DNA of 5,815 nucleotides from Alphaproteobacteria bacterium (GTDB taxonomy: Bacteria > Pseudomonadota > Alphaproteobacteria > Rhodobacterales > Rhodobacteraceae). The stretch is taken from positions 1 to 5,815 of the forward strand of contig JAURMY010000404.1 of the NCBI GenBank assembly GCA_030830465.1. Reading direction: 5' to 3'. The notes beneath the pieces are model-generated. The model was not told the origin of the DNA, made no database searches, and was given only the letters and a program-made list of their open reading frames with translations. Positions 1 to 5,814 of this stretch are shown in pieces. Each line of letters begins with the position of its first letter. Position 1 is the stretch's first letter. Made by a program: the position numbers and the translations under genes.

Positions 1-845
1 ACGGCTACGTTCATGCGACCGCGGGCAAGGGCCTGAAGGGTGGCACGTTTGAGTTTCCGTTTGTCTCGGTTGGGGCCACTGAAAATATCCTGATGGCGGC
101 GACCCTCGCCAAGGGCACGACTGTGCTGAAAAACGCGGCACGGGAACCCGAGATTGTGGACCTCGCCCGCTGCCTGCGGGCGATGGGCGCACAGATTGAG
201 GGCGAGGGCACATCGACCCTGACCATCCAGGGTGTCGATCGCCTGCACGGCGCAACCCATCCCGTGGTCACCGACCGGATTGAGCTTGGCACCTATATGC
301 TGGCCCCGGCCATTGCCGGCGGATCGGTCGAACTGTTGGGCGGACGTCTTGATCTGGTGGCGGCTTTTGCTGCGAAACTGCACGAAGCGGGCGTCGAGGT
401 TGAAGAAACCAAGGCCGGTCTGAAGGTCAGCCGCAAGAATGGCCGGGTCAAGGCTGTCAATGTGGTGACCGCGCCGCATCCGGGGTTCCCGACGGATTTG
501 CAGGCCCAGATGATGGCGCTGCTGTGCACCGCCGAAGGCGTTTCCGTGTTGGAGGAACGCATCTTTGAAAACCGGTTCATGCACGCCCCCGAACTGATGC
601 GCATGGGGGCCAGGATTGACGTTCACGGCGGCACCGCGACGGTGACCGGTGTGAAACAACTGCGGGGCGCGCCGGTGATGGCGACGGATCTTCGCGCCTC
701 GGTTTCACTGATTTTGGCCGGGCTTGCCGCCGAAGGTGAAACCGTTGTCAGCCGGGTCTATCACTTGGACCGCGGTTATGAGCGGGTGGAAGAAAAACTG
801 TCTGCGGTCGGCGCCAATATCCAAAGGGTCCGGGCCAATGGTTGA
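1..845 (+). CDS. murA: UDP-N-acetylglucosamine 1-carboxyvinyltransferase (MurA), 5'-truncated by window edge
   Basis: MurA transfers enolpyruvate from PEP to UDP-GlcNAc, the first committed cytoplasmic step of peptidoglycan precursor synthesis, and is the fosfomycin target. The visible 280 residues (reading from base 3) are the C-terminal two thirds. They include the [11 protein letters not shown] block near the start, FPTDLQAQ with the Asp at 495-497 (equivalent to E. coli Asp305), and [11 protein letters not shown] with the Arg at 771-773 (equivalent to Arg397). The spacing of these two residues is 92, the same as in E. coli. About 140 N-terminal residues lie upstream of the window, including the Lys22 and Cys115 equivalents, so fosfomycin sensitivity cannot be judged. 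The next gene begins inside its last codons, suggesting translational coupling. Nothing looks broken; truncation is only the window edge. The family assignment is very secure. Confidence 0.97.
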   Translation, partial: GYVHATAGKGLKGGTFEFPFVSVGATENILMAATLAKGTTVLKNAAREPEIVDLARCLRAMGAQIEGEGTSTLTIQGVDRLHGATHPVVTDRIELGTYMLAPAIAGGSVELLGGRLDLVAAFAAKLHEAGVEVEETKAGLKVSRKNGRVKAVNVVTAPHPGFPTDLQAQMMALLCTAEGVSVLEERIFENRFMHAPELMRMGARIDVHGGTATVTGVKQLRGAPVMATDLRASVSLILAGLAAEGETVVSRVYHLDRGYERVEEKLSAVGANIQRVRANG

Positions 846-1308
846 TGACGCCCGGTTTGAGGATGCACTGCCGGGCGCATTGCGGTTGCAGGCCATGGAC
901 GGCGACGACCTGAAGGTCGTTTCCTCGCTGGTGCAGGATGCGGTTTTTCCGGCGACCGAAATGACATGGCAGGCTGCAAAGCGCCGCTTTGCGGTGTTGC
1001 TGAACCGGTTCCGCTGGGAAGACGCAAAAGCCGGACGCGCGGAGCGGGTCCAGGCCTTGCTGGTGGCCGACGGGGTGCTGAAAGTGTCCTCAACTGGCAT
1101 TTCACCCAAAGACAAAGACGTGGTTCTGTCGCTTCTGGCGGTTGACTTTGTGCCGGGTGAGGATGGCACCGGCGTTCTCAATCTGACGCTGGCCGGTGAT
1201 GGCGTTATCGCCCTGACTGTCGAATGTCTGGATGTGACGCTTAAAGATGTGACGCGCCCTTATCAGGCGGTGTCGCGCAAGGCTCCGAGCCACGACCTGG
1301 GGGACTAG
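838..1308 (+). CDS. DUF2948 family protein, function unknown
   Basis: A 156-residue protein that I recognise as the DUF2948 family, found in alphaproteobacteria next to hisD; no biochemical role is known to me. The sequence has no signal peptide or long hydrophobic segment, so it is probably cytoplasmic. Its C-terminal half alternates hydrophobic strands ([32 protein letters not shown]), suggesting a mainly beta fold. The ATG at 838 is chosen because AAAGGG at 823-828 lies 9 nt upstream and the product then begins at the family-like region. An in-frame ATG at 724 would add 38 residues lying entirely over murA codons and is unlikely. The start overlaps the murA end by 8 nt, and the last codons carry the GGGGGA ribosome binding site of hisD, so the gene is embedded in the same transcript. 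The family name rests on sequence resemblance and context. Confidence 0.85.
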   Translation: MVDDARFEDALPGALRLQAMDGDDLKVVSSLVQDAVFPATEMTWQAAKRRFAVLLNRFRWEDAKAGRAERVQALLVADGVLKVSSTGISPKDKDVVLSLLAVDFVPGEDGTGVLNLTLAGDGVIALTVECLDVTLKDVTRPYQAVSRKAPSHDLGD

Positions 1309-1310
1309 GC

Positions 1311-2624
1311 ATGGCGATCTTCCTGAACACGACAGACAGCGATTTTGAACCGCGATTCCGCGATTTTCTGGGCACCAAGCGCGAGTCCGACAACGACGTT
1401 GACGATACCGTAAAGGCGATCATTGACGATGTGCGCCAGCGCGGCGATGCGGCAGTGATTGAGTTGACCGAAAAGTTTGACCGCCTGACGCTGACCCCTG
1501 CGACACTGGCCTTTTCCCGCGCGGAAATGGCGGCGGAAATCGCCAAGGTTCCAGCCGCCGAACGCAAAGCTTTGGAACTGGCGGCGGACCGTATCCGGGC
1601 CTATCACCAGCGCCAGTTGCCCGAGGATGCCCTGTGGCAGGACGCTAGCGGCGCGACCTTGGGCTGGCGCTGGACCCCGGTCGAGGCGGCGGGGCTATAC
1701 GTGCCCGGCGGCTTGGCCAGCTATCCGTCTTCGGTCTTGATGAACGCGATACCTGCGGCGGTTGCCGGCGTGCGAAATCTGGTGATTGCCGCCCCCACCC
1801 CCGGCGGGGCGGTGAACCCGCTTGTCCTGCTGGCGGCGCGCCTTGCCGGGATCGAAACCGTTTACCGGATCGGCGGGGCGCAGGCGATTGCAGCCATGGC
1901 CTATGGTACGGAAACGATTGCAAAAGTTGACAAGATCACCGGCCCCGGAAATGCCTATGTTGCCGCCGCCAAAAGGCGGGTCTTTGGCCATGTCGGCATT
2001 GATATGATCGCCGGGCCGTCGGAAATTCTGGTGATTGCGGATCAGGACAATGATCCCGACTGGATCGCGGTTGATCTTCTGAGCCAGGCCGAGCATGACG
2101 CCAGCGCGCAATCCATCCTGATCACGGATAATGCGGCCTTTGGGGCCCAGGTTGCCCTGGCGGTGCAGACCCGTCTGAAAACGCTGGAGCGGGGCGCGAT
2201 TGCCGGGCAAAGCTGGCGGGATTTCGGCGCGGTGATCGCGGTGCGGTCGCTGGATGAAGCGGCTGCCTTAAGCGACCGGATCGCACCAGAGCATCTGGAA
2301 CTGTGCGTGTCGGATGCCGATGGGCTGGCCGCCAAAATTCGCCACGCCGGGGCAATTTCCATCGGGGCCTATACGCCCGAAGCCATCGGCGATGATGTCG
2401 GCGGGCCGAACCATGTTTTGCCCACCGCCCGCTCGGCAAGGTTTTCCTCGGGCCTGTCGGTTCTGGATTTCATGAAGCGCACGACCATTGCCAAAATGAC
2501 CCCCGCCGCCCTTGCCGCCATTGGCCCCGCGGCGGAAACGCTGGCCCAAAGCGAAGGACTGGAGGCGCATGGCCTGTCTGTCCGGGCCCGACTGGACGCC
2601 ATCAATCACGAAAGGGCCGACTGA
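1311..2624 (+). CDS. hisD: Histidinol dehydrogenase
   Basis: HisD is a zinc enzyme that oxidises L-histidinol to L-histidine in two NAD+-dependent steps, ending histidine synthesis in the cytoplasm. The 437-residue length is normal. All key residues are present: YVPGG at 130-134, the signature stretch from DMIAGPSE through SQAEHD with zinc ligands Gln259 and His262, catalytic Glu327-His328 in APEHLEL, zinc ligand Asp361 in GDDVGGPNHVLP, and zinc ligand His420 in EAHG. These match E. coli Q259, H262, E326, H327, D360 and H419 within one position. The ATG at 1311 has GGGGGA at 1299-1304, six nt upstream. It follows the DUF2948 stop by 2 nt, and its TGA shares one base with the next ATG. No other his genes are in the window, as is common in alphaproteobacteria where his genes are scattered. 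Expected to be functional. Confidence 0.98.
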   Translation: MAIFLNTTDSDFEPRFRDFLGTKRESDNDVDDTVKAIIDDVRQRGDAAVIELTEKFDRLTLTPATLAFSRAEMAAEIAKVPAAERKALELAADRIRAYHQRQLPEDALWQDASGATLGWRWTPVEAAGLYVPGGLASYPSSVLMNAIPAAVAGVRNLVIAAPTPGGAVNPLVLLAARLAGIETVYRIGGAQAIAAMAYGTETIAKVDKITGPGNAYVAAAKRRVFGHVGIDMIAGPSEILVIADQDNDPDWIAVDLLSQAEHDASAQSILITDNAAFGAQVALAVQTRLKTLERGAIAGQSWRDFGAVIAVRSLDEAAALSDRIAPEHLELCVSDADGLAAKIRHAGAISIGAYTPEAIGDDVGGPNHVLPTARSARFSSGLSVLDFMKRTTIAKMTPAALAAIGPAAETLAQSEGLEAHGLSVRARLDAINHERAD

Positions 2625-3103
2625 TGAGCCGCCTCATCCATGTGGAGCTTGATGAAACCGGCCTGCCCGCGCCGACGCCTGAAATCGATCAGGAACGCAA
2701 AGTCGCGATATATGATTTGCTGGAACAAAACGCCTTTGCACTGCCGGACATGCCGGGGCGACAGGTTCCGGCGGGACCGTTCAAGCTGTTCCTGTCCATC
2801 GTTGACGGCCGGTTGGTTTTTGACATCCAGACCGAAGCGAATGAGAAGGTCGCGGAATTTCACTTGTCGCTCAGCCCGTTCCGGCAGGTCGTCAAAGACT
2901 ATTTTCAGATTTGCGAAGCCTATTTTGACGCGGTGAAACGCTTGCCCCCCAGCCAGATTGAGGCGATAGACATGGGCCGTCGCGGCATCCATGATGAAGG
3001 CAGCCGGGTGTTGCAGGAACGTCTTGACGGCAAGGTCGTGATCGACACCCCGACCGCGCGGCGCCTGTTCACCTTGATCTGTGTCCTGCATTTCAAAGGC
3101 TGA
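2624..3103 (+). CDS. UPF0262 family protein, function unknown
   Basis: A 159-residue protein recognised as the UPF0262 family, an alphaproteobacterial group of unknown function usually located between hisD and a phosphatase-like gene. Characteristic segments are IDMGRRGIHDEGS from residue 115 and the C-terminal TARRLFTLICVLHFKG (144-159). No signal peptide or membrane segment is visible. The N-terminal half contains beta-like stretches (FKLFLSIVDGRLVFDIQ) followed by helical regions. The ATG at 2624 shares its A with the hisD TGA, and AAGGG at 2612-2616 lies 7 nt upstream, so translation is likely coupled to hisD. Its TGA is immediately followed, in the same frame, by the ATG of the next gene. 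Family assignment is confident; no function can be assigned from the sequence. Confidence 0.9.
   Translation: MSRLIHVELDETGLPAPTPEIDQERKVAIYDLLEQNAFALPDMPGRQVPAGPFKLFLSIVDGRLVFDIQTEANEKVAEFHLSLSPFRQVVKDYFQICEAYFDAVKRLPPSQIEAIDMGRRGIHDEGSRVLQERLDGKVVIDTPTARRLFTLICVLHFKG
3095..3099 (+). promoter_or_regulatory. Ribosome binding site of the phosphatase-like gene; bears on its start
   Basis: AAAGG sits inside the last codons of the UPF0262 gene. It is 4 nt before the ATG at 3104 and 7 nt before the tandem ATG at 3107. The second distance is closer to the usual optimum, so the true start may be the second Met, making the protein one residue shorter. Confidence 0.5.
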
Positions 3104-3583
3104 ATGATGAGCGTGGAAATCCCCACTGCGGTGTTGTTCTGTTGCGATTACAACGCGGTGCGGTCCCCCATGGCCGAAGGCTTGTTGAAAAAGCATGTCG
3201 GACAGTCGATTTACGTGCAATCCGCCGGGGTCAAGAACGATCTGGATATCGACGGGTTCGCGATCACTGTGTGCCGGGAAATCGGTGTCGAGCTTGACAA
3301 ACATCGCGTTCGGACAATGGACGAGATGATCGACTGGGGTGACGATCTGGAAAGCTATGATTTGATCGTGGCGCTTTCACCGGCCTCGCAACGCCGGGCG
3401 TTGGAGTTTACGCGCTTTGCCGCGCTTGAGGTGGAATATTGGCCGATCATGGACCCGACCGGGCTGGGCGAAACCCGCGAGGCCAAGCTTGCCGCCTATC
3501 GTCAGGCCCGAGATCAGATCCAGGCCCGCATTCTTGAACGTTTCGGCCCCGCCCGCGCAGAAGACACAACAGGCGAACTCTGA
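3104..3583 (+). CDS. Low-molecular-weight phosphatase family protein (LMW-PTP/ArsC-like fold)
   Basis: A 159-residue cytoplasmic protein of the LMW protein tyrosine phosphatase superfamily, which also includes thioredoxin-coupled arsenate reductases. The N-terminal P-loop CDYNAVRS (residues 14-21) fits C-X5-R-S, with Cys14 as predicted nucleophile and Arg20 as phosphate binder. Asp117 in IMDPTG occupies the place of the general-acid Asp of the DP loop, but the tyrosines that follow it in classical tyrosine phosphatases are absent. A second cysteine, Cys13, directly precedes the nucleophile. The true substrate is unknown; arsenate reductase labels for such genes are often automatic, and no ars genes are nearby. 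The ATG at 3104 directly abuts the UPF0262 TGA in the same frame; the ATG at 3107 is an equally good start. It appears to be the last gene of the murA-hisD unit. Confidence 0.85.
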   Translation: MMSVEIPTAVLFCCDYNAVRSPMAEGLLKKHVGQSIYVQSAGVKNDLDIDGFAITVCREIGVELDKHRVRTMDEMIDWGDDLESYDLIVALSPASQRRALEFTRFAALEVEYWPIMDPTGLGETREAKLAAYRQARDQIQARILERFGPARAEDTTGEL

Positions 3584-3604
3584 CGCCGCACGGTAGGATT
3601 TCCC

Positions 3605-3633
3605 TTGAATTTCACCTTAAACAGGCCCATTTA
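3605..3633 (+). promoter_or_regulatory. Possible sigma-70-type promoter of infA
   Basis: TTGAAT at 3605-3610, preceded by C as in the CTTG-type -35 boxes common in alphaproteobacteria, is followed 17 nt later by CATTTA at 3628-3633, a weak -10 candidate. It lies in the only internal gap between genes and would start an infA leader of roughly 40 nt. The -35 box and spacing are good; the -10 box is poor, so the call is tentative. Confidence 0.4.
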
Positions 3634-3642
3634 GGCGGCGCG

Positions 3643-3666
3643 CGTGAAACCGCGCATCGTGAAACC
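3643..3666 (+). repeat. 9-bp direct repeat CGTGAAACC in the infA leader
   Basis: CGTGAAACC occurs at 3643-3651 and again at 3658-3666, a 15-bp period, between the putative promoter and the infA ribosome binding site. A GCGCG/CGCGC inverted repeat (3640-3644 with 3651-3655, 6-nt loop) overlaps the first copy and could form a small hairpin in the mRNA leader. No T tract follows, so it is not an intrinsic terminator. The repeat is exact; any regulatory role is inference. Confidence 0.55.
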
Positions 3667-3671
3667 TGATC

Positions 3672-3675
3672 GGAG
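3672..3675 (+). promoter_or_regulatory. infA ribosome binding site
   Basis: GGAG is located 5 nt before the infA ATG and sets that start. It is the one ribosome binding site in the window that does not lie inside an upstream gene, consistent with infA being translated independently. Confidence 0.7.
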
Positions 3676-3680
3676 AAAAC

Positions 3681-3899
3681 ATGGCCAAGGAAGAATTGCT
3701 CGAATTTCCAGGTGTCGTGGTCGAACTTCTGCCCAACGCGACATTCCGGGTTGAGCTTGAAAACGGCCATGAAATTATCGCCCACACCGCCGGTAAAATG
3801 CGCAAGAACCGTATTCGCGTTCTGGCGGGCGACAAGGTGCAGGTGGAAATGACGCCTTATGATTTGACCAAGGGTCGGATCAACTATCGTTACAAGTAA
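3681..3899 (+). CDS. infA: Translation initiation factor IF-1
   Basis: IF-1 binds the A site of the 30S subunit and assists IF-2 and IF-3 during initiation. The 72-residue protein has the family's usual length and its single S1-like OB-fold: [11 protein letters not shown] at the start, [32 protein letters not shown] in the middle, and [17 protein letters not shown] at the end, which is close to the E. coli terminus. The ATG at 3681 has GGAG 5 nt upstream and gives exactly the expected N terminus. It is preceded by the only internal gap of the window, with a possible promoter, so it probably begins a new transcription unit. Its TAA is followed without any gap, in the same frame, by the ATG of the next small gene. 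It is an essential gene in well-studied bacteria and looks intact. Confidence 0.98.
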   Translation: MAKEELLEFPGVVVELLPNATFRVELENGHEIIAHTAGKMRKNRIRVLAGDKVQVEMTPYDLTKGRINYRYK

Positions 3900-4097
3900 A
3901 TGGACCGCTCGGAAGACTATAAGAATGGCTTCCGGCATGCCTCGCGTATTGCGGTTCACGAACTGCACAAACAGGCGAATGATATGAACGATCCCAACGC
4001 GCAGCAGGTTCTGAATGCGGCGGCGTTCCGTCTGGGCGTTTATCTCGAAAGATTCCGCGCCGGCGACCTGACATTGCGCGCCGGGAAAGCCGACTGA
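3900..4097 (+). CDS. Small conserved-looking protein between infA and maf, function unknown
   Basis: A 65-residue protein that I cannot assign to a named family. It is charged and likely alpha-helical: an N-terminal segment with DYKNGFRHASRIAVHELHKQAND, a probable break at MNDPNAQQ, then AAAFRLGVYLERFRAGDL. There are no cysteines, signal peptide or membrane segment. It is supported as a real gene by its exact fit between infA and maf, with start and stop each directly abutting the neighbour, and by codon use like theirs. It lacks its own clear ribosome binding site; the nearest AAGGG (3870-3874) is about 25 nt away, so translation probably depends on ribosomes terminating at the infA TAA. Both junctions are in the same reading frame. 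A link to translation or the ribosome is possible from context only. Confidence 0.75.
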   Translation: MDRSEDYKNGFRHASRIAVHELHKQANDMNDPNAQQVLNAAAFRLGVYLERFRAGDLTLRAGKAD

Positions 4098-4679
4098 ATG
4101 CGCCTGATTCTCGGTTCCGGGTCACCCCGCCGGCTTGAACTTCTGGCGCAGCTTGGCATCGTGCCTGACGCGATCCGCGCCCCTGAAATCAACGAAGACC
4201 CGGCCAGGGCAGAATTGCCGCGCCCCTATTGCATGCGCATGGCACTGGAAAAGGCCAAGGCCGTGCCCGCGGATCAGGAAGAATTGATCCTGTGTGCGGA
4301 CACGACGGTGGCGGTTGGGCGCAGAATTCTGGGAAAACCCGCAGATGCCGCCGACGCGGTTCGGATGCTGATGCTGATGTCGGGCCGTCGCCACAAGGTG
4401 ATCACCGCAGTTGCCTTGCGCCGTGGTGCGCAAATCTGGCAGCGCGATGTGGTGACGACTGTTCAGATGAAACACCTGTCCGATGCCCAATTATCGGCCT
4501 ATATCCGATCCGGTGAATGGCGCGGCAAGGCGGGGGCCTATGGCATTCAAGGGCTTGCAGCGGCTTTCATTCCCTGGATCAGCGGGTCATTTACCGCCGT
4601 TGTCGGCCTGCCATTGGCGGAAACCGCCGGACTGCTGACCGCCGCAGGTTACCTGATGCCGGAAGGTGGTGCGCAATGA
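4098..4679 (+). CDS. maf: Maf family nucleoside triphosphate pyrophosphatase (YhdE-like, probable dTTP/UTP type)
   Basis: Maf proteins hydrolyse canonical and modified nucleoside triphosphates to the monophosphate plus pyrophosphate, a cytoplasmic house-cleaning role. The 193-residue protein is full length. It shows the N-terminal [11 protein letters not shown] loop (Arg11-Arg12), catalytic Asp68 in ADTTVAVG, Lys80 in [18 protein letters not shown], and [13 protein letters not shown] with Lys144 and Gln151, then a GLPL segment near the end. The [10 protein letters not shown] form resembles the YhdE subgroup (dTTP, UTP) more than the YceF subgroup (7-methyl-GTP); this subtype is inferred. The ATG at 4098 abuts the preceding TGA, with a weak GGGAAAG upstream at 4083-4089. 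The end overlaps the RNase gene by 4 nt (ATGA). E. coli also places a maf gene directly before an RNase E/G family gene (yhdE-rng), so the pairing is old. Confidence 0.93.
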   Translation: MRLILGSGSPRRLELLAQLGIVPDAIRAPEINEDPARAELPRPYCMRMALEKAKAVPADQEELILCADTTVAVGRRILGKPADAADAVRMLMLMSGRRHKVITAVALRRGAQIWQRDVVTTVQMKHLSDAQLSAYIRSGEWRGKAGAYGIQGLAAAFIPWISGSFTAVVGLPLAETAGLLTAAGYLMPEGGAQ

Positions 4680-5737
4680 AGGGCCGGATCGTGGTGATTG
4701 ACCGGATCGGCGGACGCTCGGCGGCGGCCTTGATCGTCGACGGGCAGCTTGACGACATCCTGATTGATCCGATCGACGACACGTCCCCGCAAACCGGTGC
4801 CATCTACCGCGCCGTTGCCGACCGGCCTGTCAAAGGCCAGAACGGTGTGATGCTGAAACTGTCCGACGGACAGCGCGGTTTTCTCCGTCAGGCCAAGGGC
4901 CTTGCCCCCGGACAAATGGTTCTGGTGCAGGTCACCTCGCGCCCGGATGAAGGCAAGGCGGTTCCGGTGACGACCCGTCTGTTGTTCAAGGGCCGTTATG
5001 CCATCGTGACGCCCGAAGCGGCCGGGTTCAACATCGCACGTTCCATTCAGGATGAGGACGAGCGCGCCCGCCTGTTGGACATCGCACAATCGGTGATGGA
5101 AGGTGCCCCCGAAGACACCGGGTTGATCCTGCGCTCGGCCTGCGCCGGGGCAGAGGAACAAGACATCGTGGAAGAGATCACCATCCTGCGCGACACCTGC
5201 CTTGGCATCCTGTCCGAGGGCATCGGCGCAGGCCCCGAATTGCTGCTGGACCCGCCCAGTGCCGAATATGCGGCATGGCGAGACTGGACCGACCCGCTGC
5301 CTGATCAGGTGTTTGAGGCCGAGCATAGCTTTGAGGACCACGGCGTTTGGGAAATGATCGACGCCGCCCTGCGTCCGGAAGTGGACCTGCCCGGCGGGGC
5401 CTCGATGATCATTGAACCGACGCGGGCGCTGGTCGCGGTCGATGTCAACACCGGCGGCGACTTTTCCTTTGCGGCGGGGCTGAAGGCCAATCTGGCCGTG
5501 GCCCGCGACCTGCCGCGCCAATTGCGGTTGCGCGGCCTTGGCGGACAAATCGTGATTGACTTCGCCCCGATGGGTAAAAAGGACCGGCGTCTGCTGGAAC
5601 AGGCGATGACCAAAGCCCTGAAGCGCGACGGTGTGGAAACCAATCTGGTCGGCTGGACCCCGCTTGGCCATATGGAACTGCAACGCAAGCGCGACCGCAT
5701 TCCGCTGCGCCAACTTGTGGCGACACAGGCAGGTTAA
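4676..5737 (+). CDS. Ribonuclease E/G family protein, short form lacking the zinc-link and C-terminal tail
   Basis: RNase E/G enzymes are Mg-dependent endoribonucleases for rRNA, tRNA and mRNA processing. This 353-residue version has a compact S1-like region (about residues 40-112), a 5'-sensor-like GLILRSA with Arg153 (E. coli RNase E Arg169) and Ser154 in place of Thr170, and the catalytic DNase I-like region with VAVDVN (Asp256, Asn258) and VIDFAPM (Asp295), matching E. coli D303, N305 and D346. The catalytic Asps are 39 apart against 43 in E. coli, so the loop after VAVDVN is about four residues shorter. It ends shortly after GHMELQRKR, before the CPxCxGxG zinc-link used for tetramerisation, and has no degradosome tail. 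The ATG at 4676 overlaps the maf stop, with GGAAGG at 4661-4666. A larger in-frame ORF starting at 4517 is only maf in another frame. A full-length RNase E is expected elsewhere in the genome. Likely active, but oligomeric state uncertain. Confidence 0.88.
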   Translation: MKGRIVVIDRIGGRSAAALIVDGQLDDILIDPIDDTSPQTGAIYRAVADRPVKGQNGVMLKLSDGQRGFLRQAKGLAPGQMVLVQVTSRPDEGKAVPVTTRLLFKGRYAIVTPEAAGFNIARSIQDEDERARLLDIAQSVMEGAPEDTGLILRSACAGAEEQDIVEEITILRDTCLGILSEGIGAGPELLLDPPSAEYAAWRDWTDPLPDQVFEAEHSFEDHGVWEMIDAALRPEVDLPGGASMIIEPTRALVAVDVNTGGDFSFAAGLKANLAVARDLPRQLRLRGLGGQIVIDFAPMGKKDRRLLEQAMTKALKRDGVETNLVGWTPLGHMELQRKRDRIPLRQLVATQAG

Positions 5738-5753
5738 AACGAATTGCGTTTTA
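5735..5753 (+). repeat. 7-bp inverted repeat at the RNase gene stop codon
   Basis: TAAAACG (5735-5741) and CGTTTTA (5747-5753) are perfect inverted copies around a 5-nt loop, and the left arm includes the TAA stop. The stem is AT-rich and only the right arm carries four Ts, so it is a weak terminator candidate at best. The loop and right arm (AATTGCG, 5742-5748) can alternatively pair, with one bulge, to CGCAAATT at 5759-5766. The repeat is visible; function is unknown. Confidence 0.4.
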
Positions 5754-5769
5754 CCCGGCGCAAATTGCA

Positions 5770-5814
5770 TCACCTAACGCGTTGAAATCTTTGATTTCAG
5801 GCAGCGTTTGGTGA
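5770..5814 (+). repeat. Long imperfect inverted repeat (hairpin) at window end; possible terminator
   Basis: An outer stem of 11 positions (5770-5780 with 5804-5814) has a single T-T mismatch. A small internal loop (GT against GGCA) leads to a perfect inner 7-bp stem, TGAAATC at 5783-5789 and GATTTCA at 5793-5799, with a TTT loop. Eighteen... positions in total, of which 17 are Watson-Crick pairs in 45 nt, are far more than expected by chance. It begins 33 nt after the RNase stop. Whether a T tract follows is hidden by the window edge, so a rho-independent terminator cannot be confirmed. A dispersed intergenic repeat or a structured leader of the next gene are alternatives. No gene start is supported in 5738-5815. 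Confidence 0.6.

Noticed and set aside
724..837. In-frame 38-residue extension of the DUF2948 protein
   Set aside because: It overlaps conserved murA codons, and the ATG at 838 has its own ribosome binding site.
1695..2210. 171-residue minus-strand ORF inside hisD
   Set aside because: Fully antisense to the conserved catalytic part of hisD, with no recognisable features.
2606..3304. 232-residue ORF on the minus strand opposite UPF0262 and the phosphatase-like gene
   Set aside because: It spans two recognised genes on the other strand and has no recognisable motif or ribosome binding context; a codon-bias shadow.
4364..4380. Short tandem CTGATG-like repeat in maf
   Set aside because: It encodes MLMLM in a region where Maf proteins normally carry Met and Leu; too short to be meaningful.
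4517..4675. In-frame N-terminal extension of the RNase E/G gene from an ATG at 4517
   Set aside because: The 53 extra residues are maf read in another frame and resemble no RNase sequence; the ATG at 4676 has GGAAGG at a good distance and an ATGA overlap.
4649..5773. 374-residue ORF on the minus strand opposite the RNase E/G gene
   Set aside because: It is antisense to a clearly recognised conserved gene in GC-rich DNA, where long antisense ORFs arise by chance. The product is low-complexity and rich in His, Gln, Arg and Gly, and matches no family I know.
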